Notes under the pieces: model-generated
The model's database searches: none
Told to the model about the DNA's origin: nothing
The model's input: only the letters and a program-made list of their open reading frames with translations
In this document: piece by piece, positions 10,853 through 19,002 of the stretch
Position numbering within the stretch: position 1 is the first letter of the stretch
How the letters are laid out: each line of letters starts with the position of its first letter
NCBI RefSeq assembly: GCF_014640815.1
Contig: NZ_BMHM01000001.1
Location: 869,038 to 933,037, forward strand
Source: Vreelandella lutescens
GTDB taxonomy: Bacteria; Pseudomonadota; Gammaproteobacteria; Pseudomonadales; Halomonadaceae
DNA: 64,000 nucleotides
Reading direction: 5' to 3'
Made by a program: the position numbers and the translations under genes

Positions 10853-11179
10853 ATGTTTAAAGGCGGAATGGGCAATATCATGAAACAAGCCCAAGAAATG
10901 CAGGAAAAAATGCAGCGTGTGCAAGAAGAAGTCGCCAAAGCGGAAGTGCACGGTGAAGCTGGCGCAGGCATGGTGAAAATTACCATGAACGGCCGCCACG
11001 ATGTCATTGATGTCACCATCGATCCAAGCGTGCTGGAAGAAGAGAAAGAACTGCTTGAAGACTTGCTGGCGGCAGCGGTAAACGATGCTGTGCGTAAAGT
11101 TGAAGCGAACTCCAAAGCGAAAATGGAAGAAGCGACGGCGGGCCTGAATCTGCCGCCCGGCTTTAAGATGCCGTTCTAA
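10853..11179 (+). CDS. ybaB: YbaB/EbfC nucleoid-associated protein
   Basis: The 108-residue protein is of standard size. A long N-terminal helix rich in Met and Gln ([21 protein letters not shown]) is followed by the beta-sheet core [17 protein letters not shown] and a second acidic helix. Members form dimeric tweezers that bind DNA. It lies between dnaX and recR, 47 bp after dnaX and 3 bp before the recR start, so the three are probably one operon. An AGGAG site precedes the ATG. Confidence 0.93.
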   Translation: MFKGGMGNIMKQAQEMQEKMQRVQEEVAKAEVHGEAGAGMVKITMNGRHDVIDVTIDPSVLEEEKELLEDLLAAAVNDAVRKVEANSKAKMEEATAGLNLPPGFKMPF

Positions 11180-11182
11180 ATC

Positions 11183-11788
11183 ATGCGTTTTTCTCCGCTC
11201 GTAGAGCAGTTAATGGATGCTTTTCGTGTGCTACCCGGCGTTGGGCCCAAAACGGCCCAGCGTATGGCCATGCATTTGTTAGAGCGTGAGCGCCCTGGCG
11301 GGCAGCGGTTAGCAGCGGTGATTCAGCAGGCAATCGAAGAGGTCGGTTACTGCCAGCGCTGCCGCACGCTAACAGAAGCCGATATTTGCCTGCTATGTGA
11401 AAGCCCGCGTCGCGACGATACGCTGTTGTGCGTGGTCGAATCACCTGCAGACCAGTTGGCCATCGAGGAAGCGGGTGGCTTTCAGGGTCGCTACTTTGTG
11501 CTACATGGCCATCTTTCGCCGTTAGACGGTATTGGTCCAGATGCCATTGGCTTGGATCTACTCGAAAGCCGTGTGGCTGAAGGCAATATTCGCGAAGTGG
11601 TACTCGCTACCAATCCTACGGTAGAGGGTGAGGCAACAGCGCATTACATTGCCTCTCAGCTTGCGCACTACGGCGTCTCCTTTTCTCGACTCGCCTATGG
11701 CGTGCCGATGGGCGGTGAGCTGGAGTACGTGGATGGTGGTACACTAAGCCGCGCTTTTAACGGTCGCCAGCCTTTTGCTGGCGACTAA
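11183..11788 (+). CDS. recR: Recombination protein RecR
   Basis: This 201-residue RecFOR-pathway protein helps load RecA on gapped DNA. It has an N-terminal helix-hairpin-helix ([17 protein letters not shown]), a C4 zinc finger (CQRC...CLLC, residues ~54-72), a Toprim domain beginning [15 protein letters not shown], and the C-terminal Walker-like element with [15 protein letters not shown]. Length is normal. The ATG follows the ybaB stop by 3 bp, consistent with translational coupling. Confidence 0.95.
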   Translation: MRFSPLVEQLMDAFRVLPGVGPKTAQRMAMHLLERERPGGQRLAAVIQQAIEEVGYCQRCRTLTEADICLLCESPRRDDTLLCVVESPADQLAIEEAGGFQGRYFVLHGHLSPLDGIGPDAIGLDLLESRVAEGNIREVVLATNPTVEGEATAHYIASQLAHYGVSFSRLAYGVPMGGELEYVDGGTLSRAFNGRQPFAGD

Positions 11789-11820
11789 TACTGATAATAA
11801 ACGCAAGCGCTAATGCGGTT

Positions 11821-12972
11821 GTGCCAACCCGGAAGACTGATTTGTCCTCTTCAACCTCCTCTTTATATCAATGGATTGATAGTGCCGAGGCGTTAGACGC
11901 CGCTTGTGAACAGGTTGCCGGTGCCCGCGTCATCGCCCTAGACACCGAATTTTTCCGCGAAAATACCTTCTTTCCTGTACCGGCGCTGATTCAGTTTGCC
12001 AGTCATGAGGTGGCATATTTAGTCGACCCGTTATCCACGCCCTGCACGGAATCGTTTAAAGCGCTGCTGCAAAATAGCGCAGTTAAGCTGTTACATGCCT
12101 GCAGCGAAGATTTAGAAGTTTTCCAGCACTGGGCCGGTACGTTGCCTACACCATTGGTGGATACCCAGGTAGCACAAGCCTTTTTAGGCGAAAATCCAGG
12201 TATGGGATACCAAAAGCTCGTCGAGCACTGGATGGGGGAAACGCTGCCCAAAGAGGAAACGCGATCTAACTGGTTGGAGCGCCCATTAACACCTTCACAG
12301 TGTGAATACGCGGCGTTAGATGTTATCTATTTATTAAAAGTATGGGCACTTCAGGCAGATAAACTAGACGAGCTAGGCCGCCGGGAGTGGCTAGACAGCG
12401 AGTGTGCCAACCTCATTGAGCAGGCAGGGCGCAGCGTTGAAAACGATGGCCAGTGGTATACGCGGCAGCGACAGCTATGGCGTTTATCTCCTCGCCAGTT
12501 AGAAGCTTATCGGCTGATGACCATTTGGCGCGAAGGTGAAACTCGCCGTCGTGATCTACCGCGTAATTGGCTGGTGAGCGATAAGCTGCTGTTCGCCGTG
12601 GCTGAAAAAATGCCTAAGAACCGCTACGAGCTGGCAGAGGTTGAAGGCGTTAAGCCGCCGCTGGTTAAAAAAGAGGGCGATGCGCTGCTGGCCCTGGTGA
12701 AGCAGGCCCTGCACTGTTCAGACTCTGATTTACCAGCTCGCTGGCCGGACCCCATGCAGCCTGCTTTTAAACGGCGTTTCAAGGCGATTAAAGGCGTGGT
12801 TGCCGAACAAGCTTCTGCGCTTAATATTGCGCCCGAAATGCTGCTGCGTCGTCGTGATATTGAGACAATGGTCATGCAGTGTCTTGATCATCAGCCTTTG
12901 ACGGAACTGAGTGGTTGGCGTGATGCCTGTCTAACACAGGCAATTCATCAAGCGCTTGAGGAGCCATTGTAA
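11821..12972 (+). CDS. rnd: Ribonuclease D
   Basis: The 383-residue 3'-5' exoribonuclease acts in tRNA and stable RNA maturation. DEDD catalytic motifs are visible: Exo I ALDTEFFRE (about residue 40), Exo II HACSEDLEVF (about 97), and Exo III YAALDVIYLL (about 160) with the Tyr of the DEDDy class. An HRDC domain follows (SPRQLEAYRLMTIWRE, about 215-290). The start is GTG at 11821 by frame and family length; no strong ribosome-binding site is seen, so the start is less sure. Its stop overlaps the ycgL start (TAATG). Confidence 0.93.
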   Translation: MPTRKTDLSSSTSSLYQWIDSAEALDAACEQVAGARVIALDTEFFRENTFFPVPALIQFASHEVAYLVDPLSTPCTESFKALLQNSAVKLLHACSEDLEVFQHWAGTLPTPLVDTQVAQAFLGENPGMGYQKLVEHWMGETLPKEETRSNWLERPLTPSQCEYAALDVIYLLKVWALQADKLDELGRREWLDSECANLIEQAGRSVENDGQWYTRQRQLWRLSPRQLEAYRLMTIWREGETRRRDLPRNWLVSDKLLFAVAEKMPKNRYELAEVEGVKPPLVKKEGDALLALVKQALHCSDSDLPARWPDPMQPAFKRRFKAIKGVVAEQASALNIAPEMLLRRRDIETMVMQCLDHQPLTELSGWRDACLTQAIHQALEEPL

Positions 12973-13265
12973 TGAGTGAAAAATTACTCTGTGAGATTTT
13001 AAAAAGCTCGCGTAAAGAGGAAATGTACCTTTACGTGGATAAGCGTAAGGGCACAGAAACAGTGCCTGAGGCGCTGATGGAAACCTTTGGCAAGCCGGTT
13101 CCCGTGCTAACGATGATCTTGACCGCTGACAAATCACTTGCTCGCGTCAAGGCGGCGGATGTGATGGCGGCGATTGAAGAACAAGGGTTTTATCTACAGA
13201 TGCCGCCTGCCAAAGAGCCTTATTTGTTAGATATTCACCGTGCGCAGTCGGTAGACCGTTCGTGA
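12972..13265 (+). CDS. ycgL: YcgL domain protein
   Basis: The 97-residue protein of the YcgL/DUF709 family has the core LYVDKRKGTETVPEAL, followed by FGKPVPVLTMILT and ending GFYLQMPP. The structure is known for the family but the function is not. It overlaps rnd by 1 bp, so it is translationally coupled. YcgL next to ycgN-type genes is common in gammaproteobacteria; here acpH lies between the two. Confidence 0.88.
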   Translation: MSEKLLCEILKSSRKEEMYLYVDKRKGTETVPEALMETFGKPVPVLTMILTADKSLARVKAADVMAAIEEQGFYLQMPPAKEPYLLDIHRAQSVDRS

Positions 13266-13296
13266 GTCAGTCCTGCGTAAAAGTAACCTCAGCGCG

Positions 13297-13869
13297 ATGA
13301 ATTTTCTGGCCCATGCATGGCTGGCTCAGCCTGGCGACGACGGCTTTTTATACGGTAATTTGATTGCCGATGGTGTGAAGGGCAGCGACCTGTCCGCTTG
13401 GTCACCCAGCGTTGCCCGTGGTATTCGCCACCATCGGCGAGTAGATGCTTGGGTAGACCAGCACCCTAGCGTCACAACAGCCAAGCAGCGAGCCCCTAAA
13501 CTTCAAAGGCGCTACGCAGGCATTGCTCTGGATATTGTGTGGGATCATTTTATCTCTCACCAGCAGGCAGGGGCTGATCAGCACCAGTTGATTGAGCGCT
13601 GCTATCGATTATTAAGCGCACAGCCTGCGCCACAGCGGTTAGCTACGATGATGCCGGTCATGATTGAGCACGATTGGCTCCGCCGTTACGCTGATTTTGA
13701 TTTTACGTGTCGTGCGGTGGCAGGGCTTGGGCAGCGGCTTTCTGGCCCCAACCGTCTAGCCGAATTGGTGCCATGGCTGCGCGAAGATTACACGGCATTA
13801 AAAGCTGACTTTAGTGTGCTTTGGAGTGAGTGCAGTGCAACGCTGACCAGCGATGGGTCTGCGCGCTGA
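13297..13869 (+). CDS. acpH: Acyl carrier protein phosphodiesterase AcpH
   Basis: The 190-residue protein begins MNFLAHAWLA and has the family signature GNLIADGVKG followed by GIRHHRRVDAWVDQHP, with metal-binding His/Asp residues, then IALDIVWDHFIS. This HD-related hydrolase removes 4'-phosphopantetheine from holo-ACP. Length matches AcpH/YajB. It starts 31 bp after ycgL and ends 41 bp before ycgN on the same strand, so the set may be one transcript that ends at the 14414 terminator. Confidence 0.88.
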   Translation: MNFLAHAWLAQPGDDGFLYGNLIADGVKGSDLSAWSPSVARGIRHHRRVDAWVDQHPSVTTAKQRAPKLQRRYAGIALDIVWDHFISHQQAGADQHQLIERCYRLLSAQPAPQRLATMMPVMIEHDWLRRYADFDFTCRAVAGLGQRLSGPNRLAELVPWLREDYTALKADFSVLWSECSATLTSDGSAR

Positions 13870-13910
13870 CGCTCTGTGAATCAAGCTATGGTGAACCGAG
13901 GGAATTGACG

Positions 13911-14369
13911 ATGGAAACCGCGTTGCGCGAGCGCTTTTGGGAACGCTACTCCCTTGAAGAGCTAACCCAGCCTGAGTGGGAAGCGCTGTGTGACGGCTGC
14001 GGCCAGTGCTGCCTACTTAAGCTGCACGATGACGAGACGCAAGAGCTGGCGATTCTTAATGTGGCATGCAAGCTTCTTGATACGCATAGCTGCCAGTGCA
14101 GCGATTATGAGAATCGCTTTGATAGCGTTCCAGACTGTACGCAACTCACTCCTGCGCTGGTCAAAGAGTTTACTTGGTTGCCACACACCTGTGGTTACCG
14201 GCGAGTCGCTGAAGGGCGCAAGTTAGCAGGTTGGCACCCCTTATTAAGCAACGATGCCGAGCGAGTACACCGCAAGGGTGTCAGCGTGCGAGGGTTTGCC
14301 GTTTCACAAGATGAGGTGCCAGAAAAATATCTTGAAGAGCATATTATTGCCGTCATTCCAATGACGTAA
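13911..14369 (+). CDS. ycgN: YcgN family cysteine cluster protein (UPF0260)
   Basis: I choose ATG 13911 (METALRERFWERYS, 152 aa), which has GAGGG upstream and matches the family N-terminus; the frame remains open back to 13830 inside acpH. The protein has the CDGCGQCC cysteine cluster (about residues 25-32), further Cys in CKLLD and CQCSDYENR, and the WLPHTCGYR element. The family is predicted to bind zinc or iron; no function is established. It is the last gene before a strong terminator. Confidence 0.88.
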   Translation: METALRERFWERYSLEELTQPEWEALCDGCGQCCLLKLHDDETQELAILNVACKLLDTHSCQCSDYENRFDSVPDCTQLTPALVKEFTWLPHTCGYRRVAEGRKLAGWHPLLSNDAERVHRKGVSVRGFAVSQDEVPEKYLEEHIIAVIPMT

Positions 14370-14413
14370 GCGCATGTAAAGCTGCAGCGCTGCCTTCCGT
14401 GGCACCTATTGCT

Positions 14414-14454
14414 ACCGCTAGCTAATCTTGGAATTAGCTAGCGGTTTTGCTTTT
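14414..14454 (+). terminator. Rho-independent terminator after ycgN
   Basis: Perfect 13-bp stem ACCGCTAGCTAAT / ATTAGCTAGCGGT with a 6-nt loop, followed by TTTTGCTTTT on the plus strand. Its right part overlaps the 3' end of the small convergent gene ending at 14434. Confidence 0.85.
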
Positions 14455-14604
14455 AGCGTTATCCCAGATGGTTAGAAACGCCTCTTTCAGAGGAGTGATC
14501 TGGGGCTTGTTAACACCTTTGCTCACACTCGGCTTCGCTGCTTTTTGAGTAGCGGGCTTTAAAGGTGCGTCCCAAATAGTTGGAAACTGTTCTTGATAGT
14601 TCAT
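14434..14604 (-). CDS. Small hypothetical protein with a duplicated TIWD motif
   Basis: I do not recognise a family. With ATG at 14604 and GAGG 7 nt upstream, the product is 56 residues, basic and without a membrane segment. The frame is open further upstream to 14721 but without start signals. The sequence contains two copies of an F-x-T-I-W-D element: QFPTIWDAPLKPA near the N-terminus and AFLTIWDNAKSK near the C-terminus, separated by a Lys/Pro/Ser/Val linker. It lies alone between the ycgN terminator and the terminator of the LOV-GGDEF-EAL gene. Confidence 0.55.
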   Translation of the reverse strand: MNYQEQFPTIWDAPLKPATQKAAKPSVSKGVNKPQITPLKEAFLTIWDNAKSKTAS

Positions 14605-14721
14605 GGTGTGCCTCGTCAATGTGGTTAGACGTTGGTATATAAAACTTATGGCTAGTATGTCGTAAAAAAATCGCCCTGTGAAGCTTTTGTGGAAAGTATT
14701 TTCATAAATATTTGTGGGCAT

Positions 14722-14747
14722 AAAAAAGCAGCACCGGAGTGCTGCTG
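14722..14747 (-). terminator. Rho-independent terminator of the LOV-GGDEF-EAL gene
   Basis: On the minus strand AGCAGCAC-TCCG-GTGCTGCT is followed by six T. It lies 20 bp past the stop codon at 14767. Confidence 0.85.
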
Positions 14748-14766
14748 AATAAAAGACGAAGCCCCC

Positions 14767-17700
14767 TTAGCTTAGACGAGTGTTATGTTCTGCAAGCCAG
14801 TGAGTGAGCATGTCGAAAGGCATCGGTTTGGCAAATAGATAGCCCTGAAGTACATCGCAGTTGAGCGCTAAAAGTTGCTGCTGCTGGTGACGGGTCTCAA
14901 CGCCTTCGGCGACCACGTTGAGTTCCAGGTGGTGAGCCAGGGCAATAATCCCCTGCACGACCGCAGCGTCTTTGCTGCTTTCATCAATGTTGAGAATAAA
15001 GCTGCGATCTATTTTGATCTTGTCAATCGGTAAGTGGCGCAAATAACTGAGGCTAGAGAATCCTGTGCCAAAATCATCGATCGCGATGCTAATGCCCATC
15101 CCCCGCAATGCATGCAGGGTGTCAATGGCGGCGTCGGTATCGTTCATTAAAATGCCCTCAGTCAGCTCCAGTTCGAGCGCTGTGGGCGGCAGGCCTGTCA
15201 CTTCAAGGGTTTTGCGTAGCGAGCTTAAAAAACTGGGACGATGAAACTGCATAGGAGATAGATTAACGGCCATTCGGCAATGGCTTGGAAGTAGCGGCTG
15301 CAGGTTTAGAAAATCCTGAGCGGCACGCTCTAGTACCCACTGGCTCAAGCCAATAATCTGGCCGGTCTCTTCTGCAATAGGAATAAACAGAGCAGGGGAT
15401 ATGGGGCCCTTAATGGGGTGGTTCCAACGCACCAGTGCTTCAAAGCCATGCACGTTACCGTCTCTACCTAGCAGCGGTTGATAGTGCAACTCAAACTGTT
15501 CCTGAGTGATCGCCTCTTGGAGATCGTTTCGCAGCGTAACGCGCTGTGTCAGCTTTTGGTTAATGTCGTGGGTGAACGTTTGCAGGGTGTTGCGACCCTG
15601 TTGTTTGGCTTTGTACATCGCCATATCTGCTTGCTGAAGCAGGGCGGCTGGGTTATCAAGCGCTTCGTCGCTTAGCGCAATACCAATACTGGCCGATAGG
15701 TAGAGTTCGTGGCGGTCAATTCGATACGGCTGTGCCAGCTCCAGCAGTAAGCGTTCAGCCACTTCCTGGGCATGTTGAGGTGCGTCCAGGTCGGGTAGCA
15801 GCAGTACAAACTCATCTCCACCGAAGCGGCATAACGTATCAGAGGGGCGGATGACTTCCTCTAAGCGTCTTGCTACATGGATCAGTACTTGGTCGCCAAT
15901 CGCGTGACCTAGCGTGTCATTAATAGGCTTAAATTCATCCAGGTCTATAAACAGCACCGCCAACTGTTGATGGTGGCGTTTCGCTAAGTCCACATCATGG
16001 CGCAAACGGTCTTCAAATAGCGCACGATTACCCAGTCCTGTCAGCGCATCGTGAGTTGCATGATATGCCAGCGCATTTTCATGATCCTTACGCTCTGAGA
16101 TGTCATTAATGATCCCCACAAAGTGGGTGGCTTGGCCATCGTGAGCGCGCACCGGCGAGATAAATACGTTATTCCAGAACGCGCGCCCATCTTTCCGATA
16201 GTTACGGATCGTCAAGCTAATATCGCGCTGTTGGGTGAGCGCCTGACGAATATCGGTTACCTGCTGGGGATCAGTGTCGGGTCCCTGTAAAAATCGGCAG
16301 TTACGCTGCTGGACATCTTCTAGGTCGTAGCCAGTAATCTCTACAAACGCCGGGTTGACGTAAATGATGGGGAAGTCATTGCGTTGTGCTTCACAGATTA
16401 AAACACCGTTGCTGCTGGCTTCTAGGCTGCGTTGAAAGATGCGTAGCTGTGCTTCATTAAAGCGTAGTGCCGTCATCTCTTTCACGACCCCATACACACC
16501 CACCACATTGTCCATCACAACGGTAGGTAGAAAGGAGATATCAACGTAGTGGAGGTGCCCCGTTTGGCTGGGCATTTCGATCTCAATGCGCTGAGAAACG
16601 CCGGTTAGCGCTTGGCTAAAGACATGATTTATGGGGTCACGCTGCTCGGTCGGTAGCATCGTATAAAGGTGCGTGCCGATAATATCGGCTTCGCTAATAG
16701 CCAGTAGCGTCAGTAATGATTGATTCACGCTGAGAAAATAGCCGTCCACATCTAGCGAGAAAACGCCATCTGGGTTTTGAGTAAACAGTGAGCGAAAGCG
16801 TTGTTCGCTATCTTGCAGCGTTTGCTGGTGGTTATAGCGTTCGATGGCTAAGCGCATCAGGCGCAAGGCGCTGGGTAAGAGGATGGGTTCTGGCTCAGAC
16901 GCACGGCTGACCGGCTCTGGCTCGCTCTGCTTCCAAAGCAGCACGACGGCCCCGAGGGGGTGTGAGTCGCTACTGCTCAAAATATGTAGCGTGGCTTTGC
17001 CGTAGCCGTACTGCGCCGCTAGCCGACAAAGTGTCGACGAGGAATCTGCATCCATGACCAACGTGGCCGTTGTTTCGCCCCGTTGGTGAAGCTCGTTAGC
17101 CAGGGTGACGACGCTCTCATTGAAGGGCATGGATTCTTGCAGGGCAAAGGGTAGGCTGCAGGAGAGTAGCTCAACGCGATACGCTGCTGAGGTGTCTAAG
17201 CGCCATATAGCCGCATGATACTGTACGCTTTGCTGCTCCAGCAGCCGGCAGATTTGTAGCAGCGTAGCGCTACAGGGTTCGTCACGGGCGATCATGGCTT
17301 GAATGCGGTGCTGGTCTTCCAGCGCTTCTTTTGCTTGGGCAAGCTCCAGCGTACGCTGTGCTCTGGCCGCCATTAAGGCAAGGCTCAGTACCAACTGGTA
17401 GGTCAGCAATAAACCGGAAACGCCAATGCCTGCCGCAATAAACTTGGCCAGTTCAAAGTGAGAAGAGCCCTGGGGCCACAGGCTTAAATGCAGGGCCGGG
17501 CCGCCGGGTAATCCCAAGTGCTGTTCACTTAACAGAGAGGCCTCTGAAAAGGAGCGTTCGGAAGCTGGCTGACTCTGTTTACTCATAATTTCACCACCCT
17601 GATGGCGAATGCGCAGAGTAAAGGCTAGCTCGGAAATATGGGTCTCTTGGCTGATTAAATAAGCGATATCAATCATGGCTAACAGCTGATAGCGCTGCTC

Positions 17701-18744
17701 AGCGACGGGTTTGATCGCAAGTAATGCAATGTTAGGTCTAGCAGCATCCGGAAATAGCCACTGGACGCTTTGCTGCTGTTGGTTCAGCCAGCGTATGACC
17801 GCCAGACTAGTCAATTGATCATCTAGCCATAGCAAGTCACTTCCCTGCTGTGCACGCCGCCATATATCTCGGGCAGAGGGATTAAAATATGCCAAAGCCA
17901 AAATGCTGGGGTAGTCGCTCCAATAGCGGACCACCTCTCGTTGGCGCGACGCTTCATCTTCAAACACACCTTGCCACCGCTCAGCCAGTCGCTCCAGCAC
18001 GATGGCGCGCGAATTAAGCGTTCTTTCAATACTGGTCGTCACGTTAGACAGTGTGTGCTGAGCTTCCAAACGAATCGTTTCGTGCTGATTCCAGCTAATG
18101 AGAAACCAGGCACTCATGCTCAGGGCAACGCCAACGATGCCTGCTACGACGGCACTCTTGCTCAGCGAGGCGGCTAGGTGAGGAATGTTGCGGCTGACCA
18201 TGATCATGGCAAGTCCGAACGAGAAGCAGAGCAACCCAGGGAGCAAAGCGCTTGCCCTTGGCAGCCAAGCAGGCAGGCCGACACCGGCATGGTAGGCCAG
18301 CGTAATACTGCCAATCACCCATAAAATGCCACCACCCACCTGCCATACTCGTTGTTGCCAAGGCCCTTGCGGCCCCACCCATAAACAAAAAGCCGCGAGT
18401 ACCAGGATAGGAGTCGCTTGGCTAGGCAAGCGCGGTTGCCCGCTTAGCCATGAGACACCTGAGTGTCCTGACATCCCGTTATGCAGCATCGTATAGGTGG
18501 CAAGCGCCAACAGTGTCACGCTAGCCAGCTTTCGCCAGCGATGTCTATTGGCCATGACCGCGCTTAACCCTAGGCCTGAGAGCAGAATAACGAGAGAACT
18601 GTCGGGCAAAATAGCCAGCGCCTGGGGCTGAGGCAAACTGGGCGTCACCCCGAAGACAAGGCTAGCGCCACCGATAATGACGGTGGTGGTTAGCAACATC
18701 AGTAGTCCCGTTTGTAGTGCTAACTCACGGTTATTTACATCCAT
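14767..18744 (-). CDS. Membrane CHASE-PAS-LOV-GGDEF-EAL protein (putative blue-light c-di-GMP enzyme)
   Basis: I place the start at ATG 18744 (MDVNNREL, 1325 aa). The frame is open back to 19011, but that part overlaps the divergent promoters and looks non-coding. Order: about seven hydrophobic segments (residues ~10-235), a CHASE-like extracytoplasmic region (~245-430), one more membrane helix, a coiled coil, a GAF-like region, a PAS domain (~660-780), a LOV-type PAS with NCRFLQGPDTD (adduct Cys816) and NYRKDG/FWNN, then GGDEF (975-979, with I-site RPSD just before) and EAL (1102-1104; DDFGTGFSSL, AEGVET). The two output motifs are intact, so both synthesis and breakdown of c-di-GMP are possible. 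The usual LOV Gln (FVGIQ) is Ile879 here. Confidence 0.85.
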   Translation of the reverse strand: MDVNNRELALQTGLLMLLTTTVIIGGASLVFGVTPSLPQPQALAILPDSSLVILLSGLGLSAVMANRHRWRKLASVTLLALATYTMLHNGMSGHSGVSWLSGQPRLPSQATPILVLAAFCLWVGPQGPWQQRVWQVGGGILWVIGSITLAYHAGVGLPAWLPRASALLPGLLCFSFGLAMIMVSRNIPHLAASLSKSAVVAGIVGVALSMSAWFLISWNQHETIRLEAQHTLSNVTTSIERTLNSRAIVLERLAERWQGVFEDEASRQREVVRYWSDYPSILALAYFNPSARDIWRRAQQGSDLLWLDDQLTSLAVIRWLNQQQQSVQWLFPDAARPNIALLAIKPVAEQRYQLLAMIDIAYLISQETHISELAFTLRIRHQGGEIMSKQSQPASERSFSEASLLSEQHLGLPGGPALHLSLWPQGSSHFELAKFIAAGIGVSGLLLTYQLVLSLALMAARAQRTLELAQAKEALEDQHRIQAMIARDEPCSATLLQICRLLEQQSVQYHAAIWRLDTSAAYRVELLSCSLPFALQESMPFNESVVTLANELHQRGETTATLVMDADSSSTLCRLAAQYGYGKATLHILSSSDSHPLGAVVLLWKQSEPEPVSRASEPEPILLPSALRLMRLAIERYNHQQTLQDSEQRFRSLFTQNPDGVFSLDVDGYFLSVNQSLLTLLAISEADIIGTHLYTMLPTEQRDPINHVFSQALTGVSQRIEIEMPSQTGHLHYVDISFLPTVVMDNVVGVYGVVKEMTALRFNEAQLRIFQRSLEASSNGVLICEAQRNDFPIIYVNPAFVEITGYDLEDVQQRNCRFLQGPDTDPQQVTDIRQALTQQRDISLTIRNYRKDGRAFWNNVFISPVRAHDGQATHFVGIINDISERKDHENALAYHATHDALTGLGNRALFEDRLRHDVDLAKRHHQQLAVLFIDLDEFKPINDTLGHAIGDQVLIHVARRLEEVIRPSDTLCRFGGDEFVLLLPDLDAPQHAQEVAERLLLELAQPYRIDRHELYLSASIGIALSDEALDNPAALLQQADMAMYKAKQQGRNTLQTFTHDINQKLTQRVTLRNDLQEAITQEQFELHYQPLLGRDGNVHGFEALVRWNHPIKGPISPALFIPIAEETGQIIGLSQWVLERAAQDFLNLQPLLPSHCRMAVNLSPMQFHRPSFLSSLRKTLEVTGLPPTALELELTEGILMNDTDAAIDTLHALRGMGISIAIDDFGTGFSSLSYLRHLPIDKIKIDRSFILNIDESSKDAAVVQGIIALAHHLELNVVAEGVETRHQQQQLLALNCDVLQGYLFAKPMPFDMLTHWLAEHNTRLS

Positions 18745-18869
18745 TAGGCAGGGGTCATCTAAAGCAAGGTGGGAATGAGGACAGCTGTCGCTGAGTGGCG
18801 CAGTTAACAATAATCTCAGCGAATCGTCAGGCTGACAAGGCGCAGTAAGTCGTAACCGTTGAGGTGTGT

Positions 18870-18897
18870 ACAATAACCTTTTGTTATAAAAGTGTAA
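18870..18897 (-). promoter_or_regulatory. Candidate promoter of the LOV-GGDEF-EAL gene
   Basis: On the minus strand TTACAC (18897-18892) and TATTGT (18875-18870) are 16 bp apart, leaving a leader of roughly 120 nt before ATG 18744. It is a visual match only. Confidence 0.4.
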
Positions 18898-18906
18898 CTT
18901 TAAGTA

Positions 18907-18935
18907 TTGAAAAAGTTTTTCAAGGTTTCTATAGT
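18907..18935 (+). promoter_or_regulatory. Promoter of the chemoreceptor gene with palindromic -35
   Basis: TTGAAA (18907-18912) and TATAGT (18930-18935) are spaced 17 bp. The -35 lies inside a perfect 17-bp palindrome, TTGAAAAA-G-TTTTTCAA (18907-18923), which could be a repressor site. ATG 19003 with GAAGGAG follows. Confidence 0.55.
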
Positions 18936-19002
18936 CCGCTCCTGTTTGACGTGCCGCGGCACGTTTGGATATCTCAGCGCTGTACCTTGTTGAAGGAGAC
19001 CT

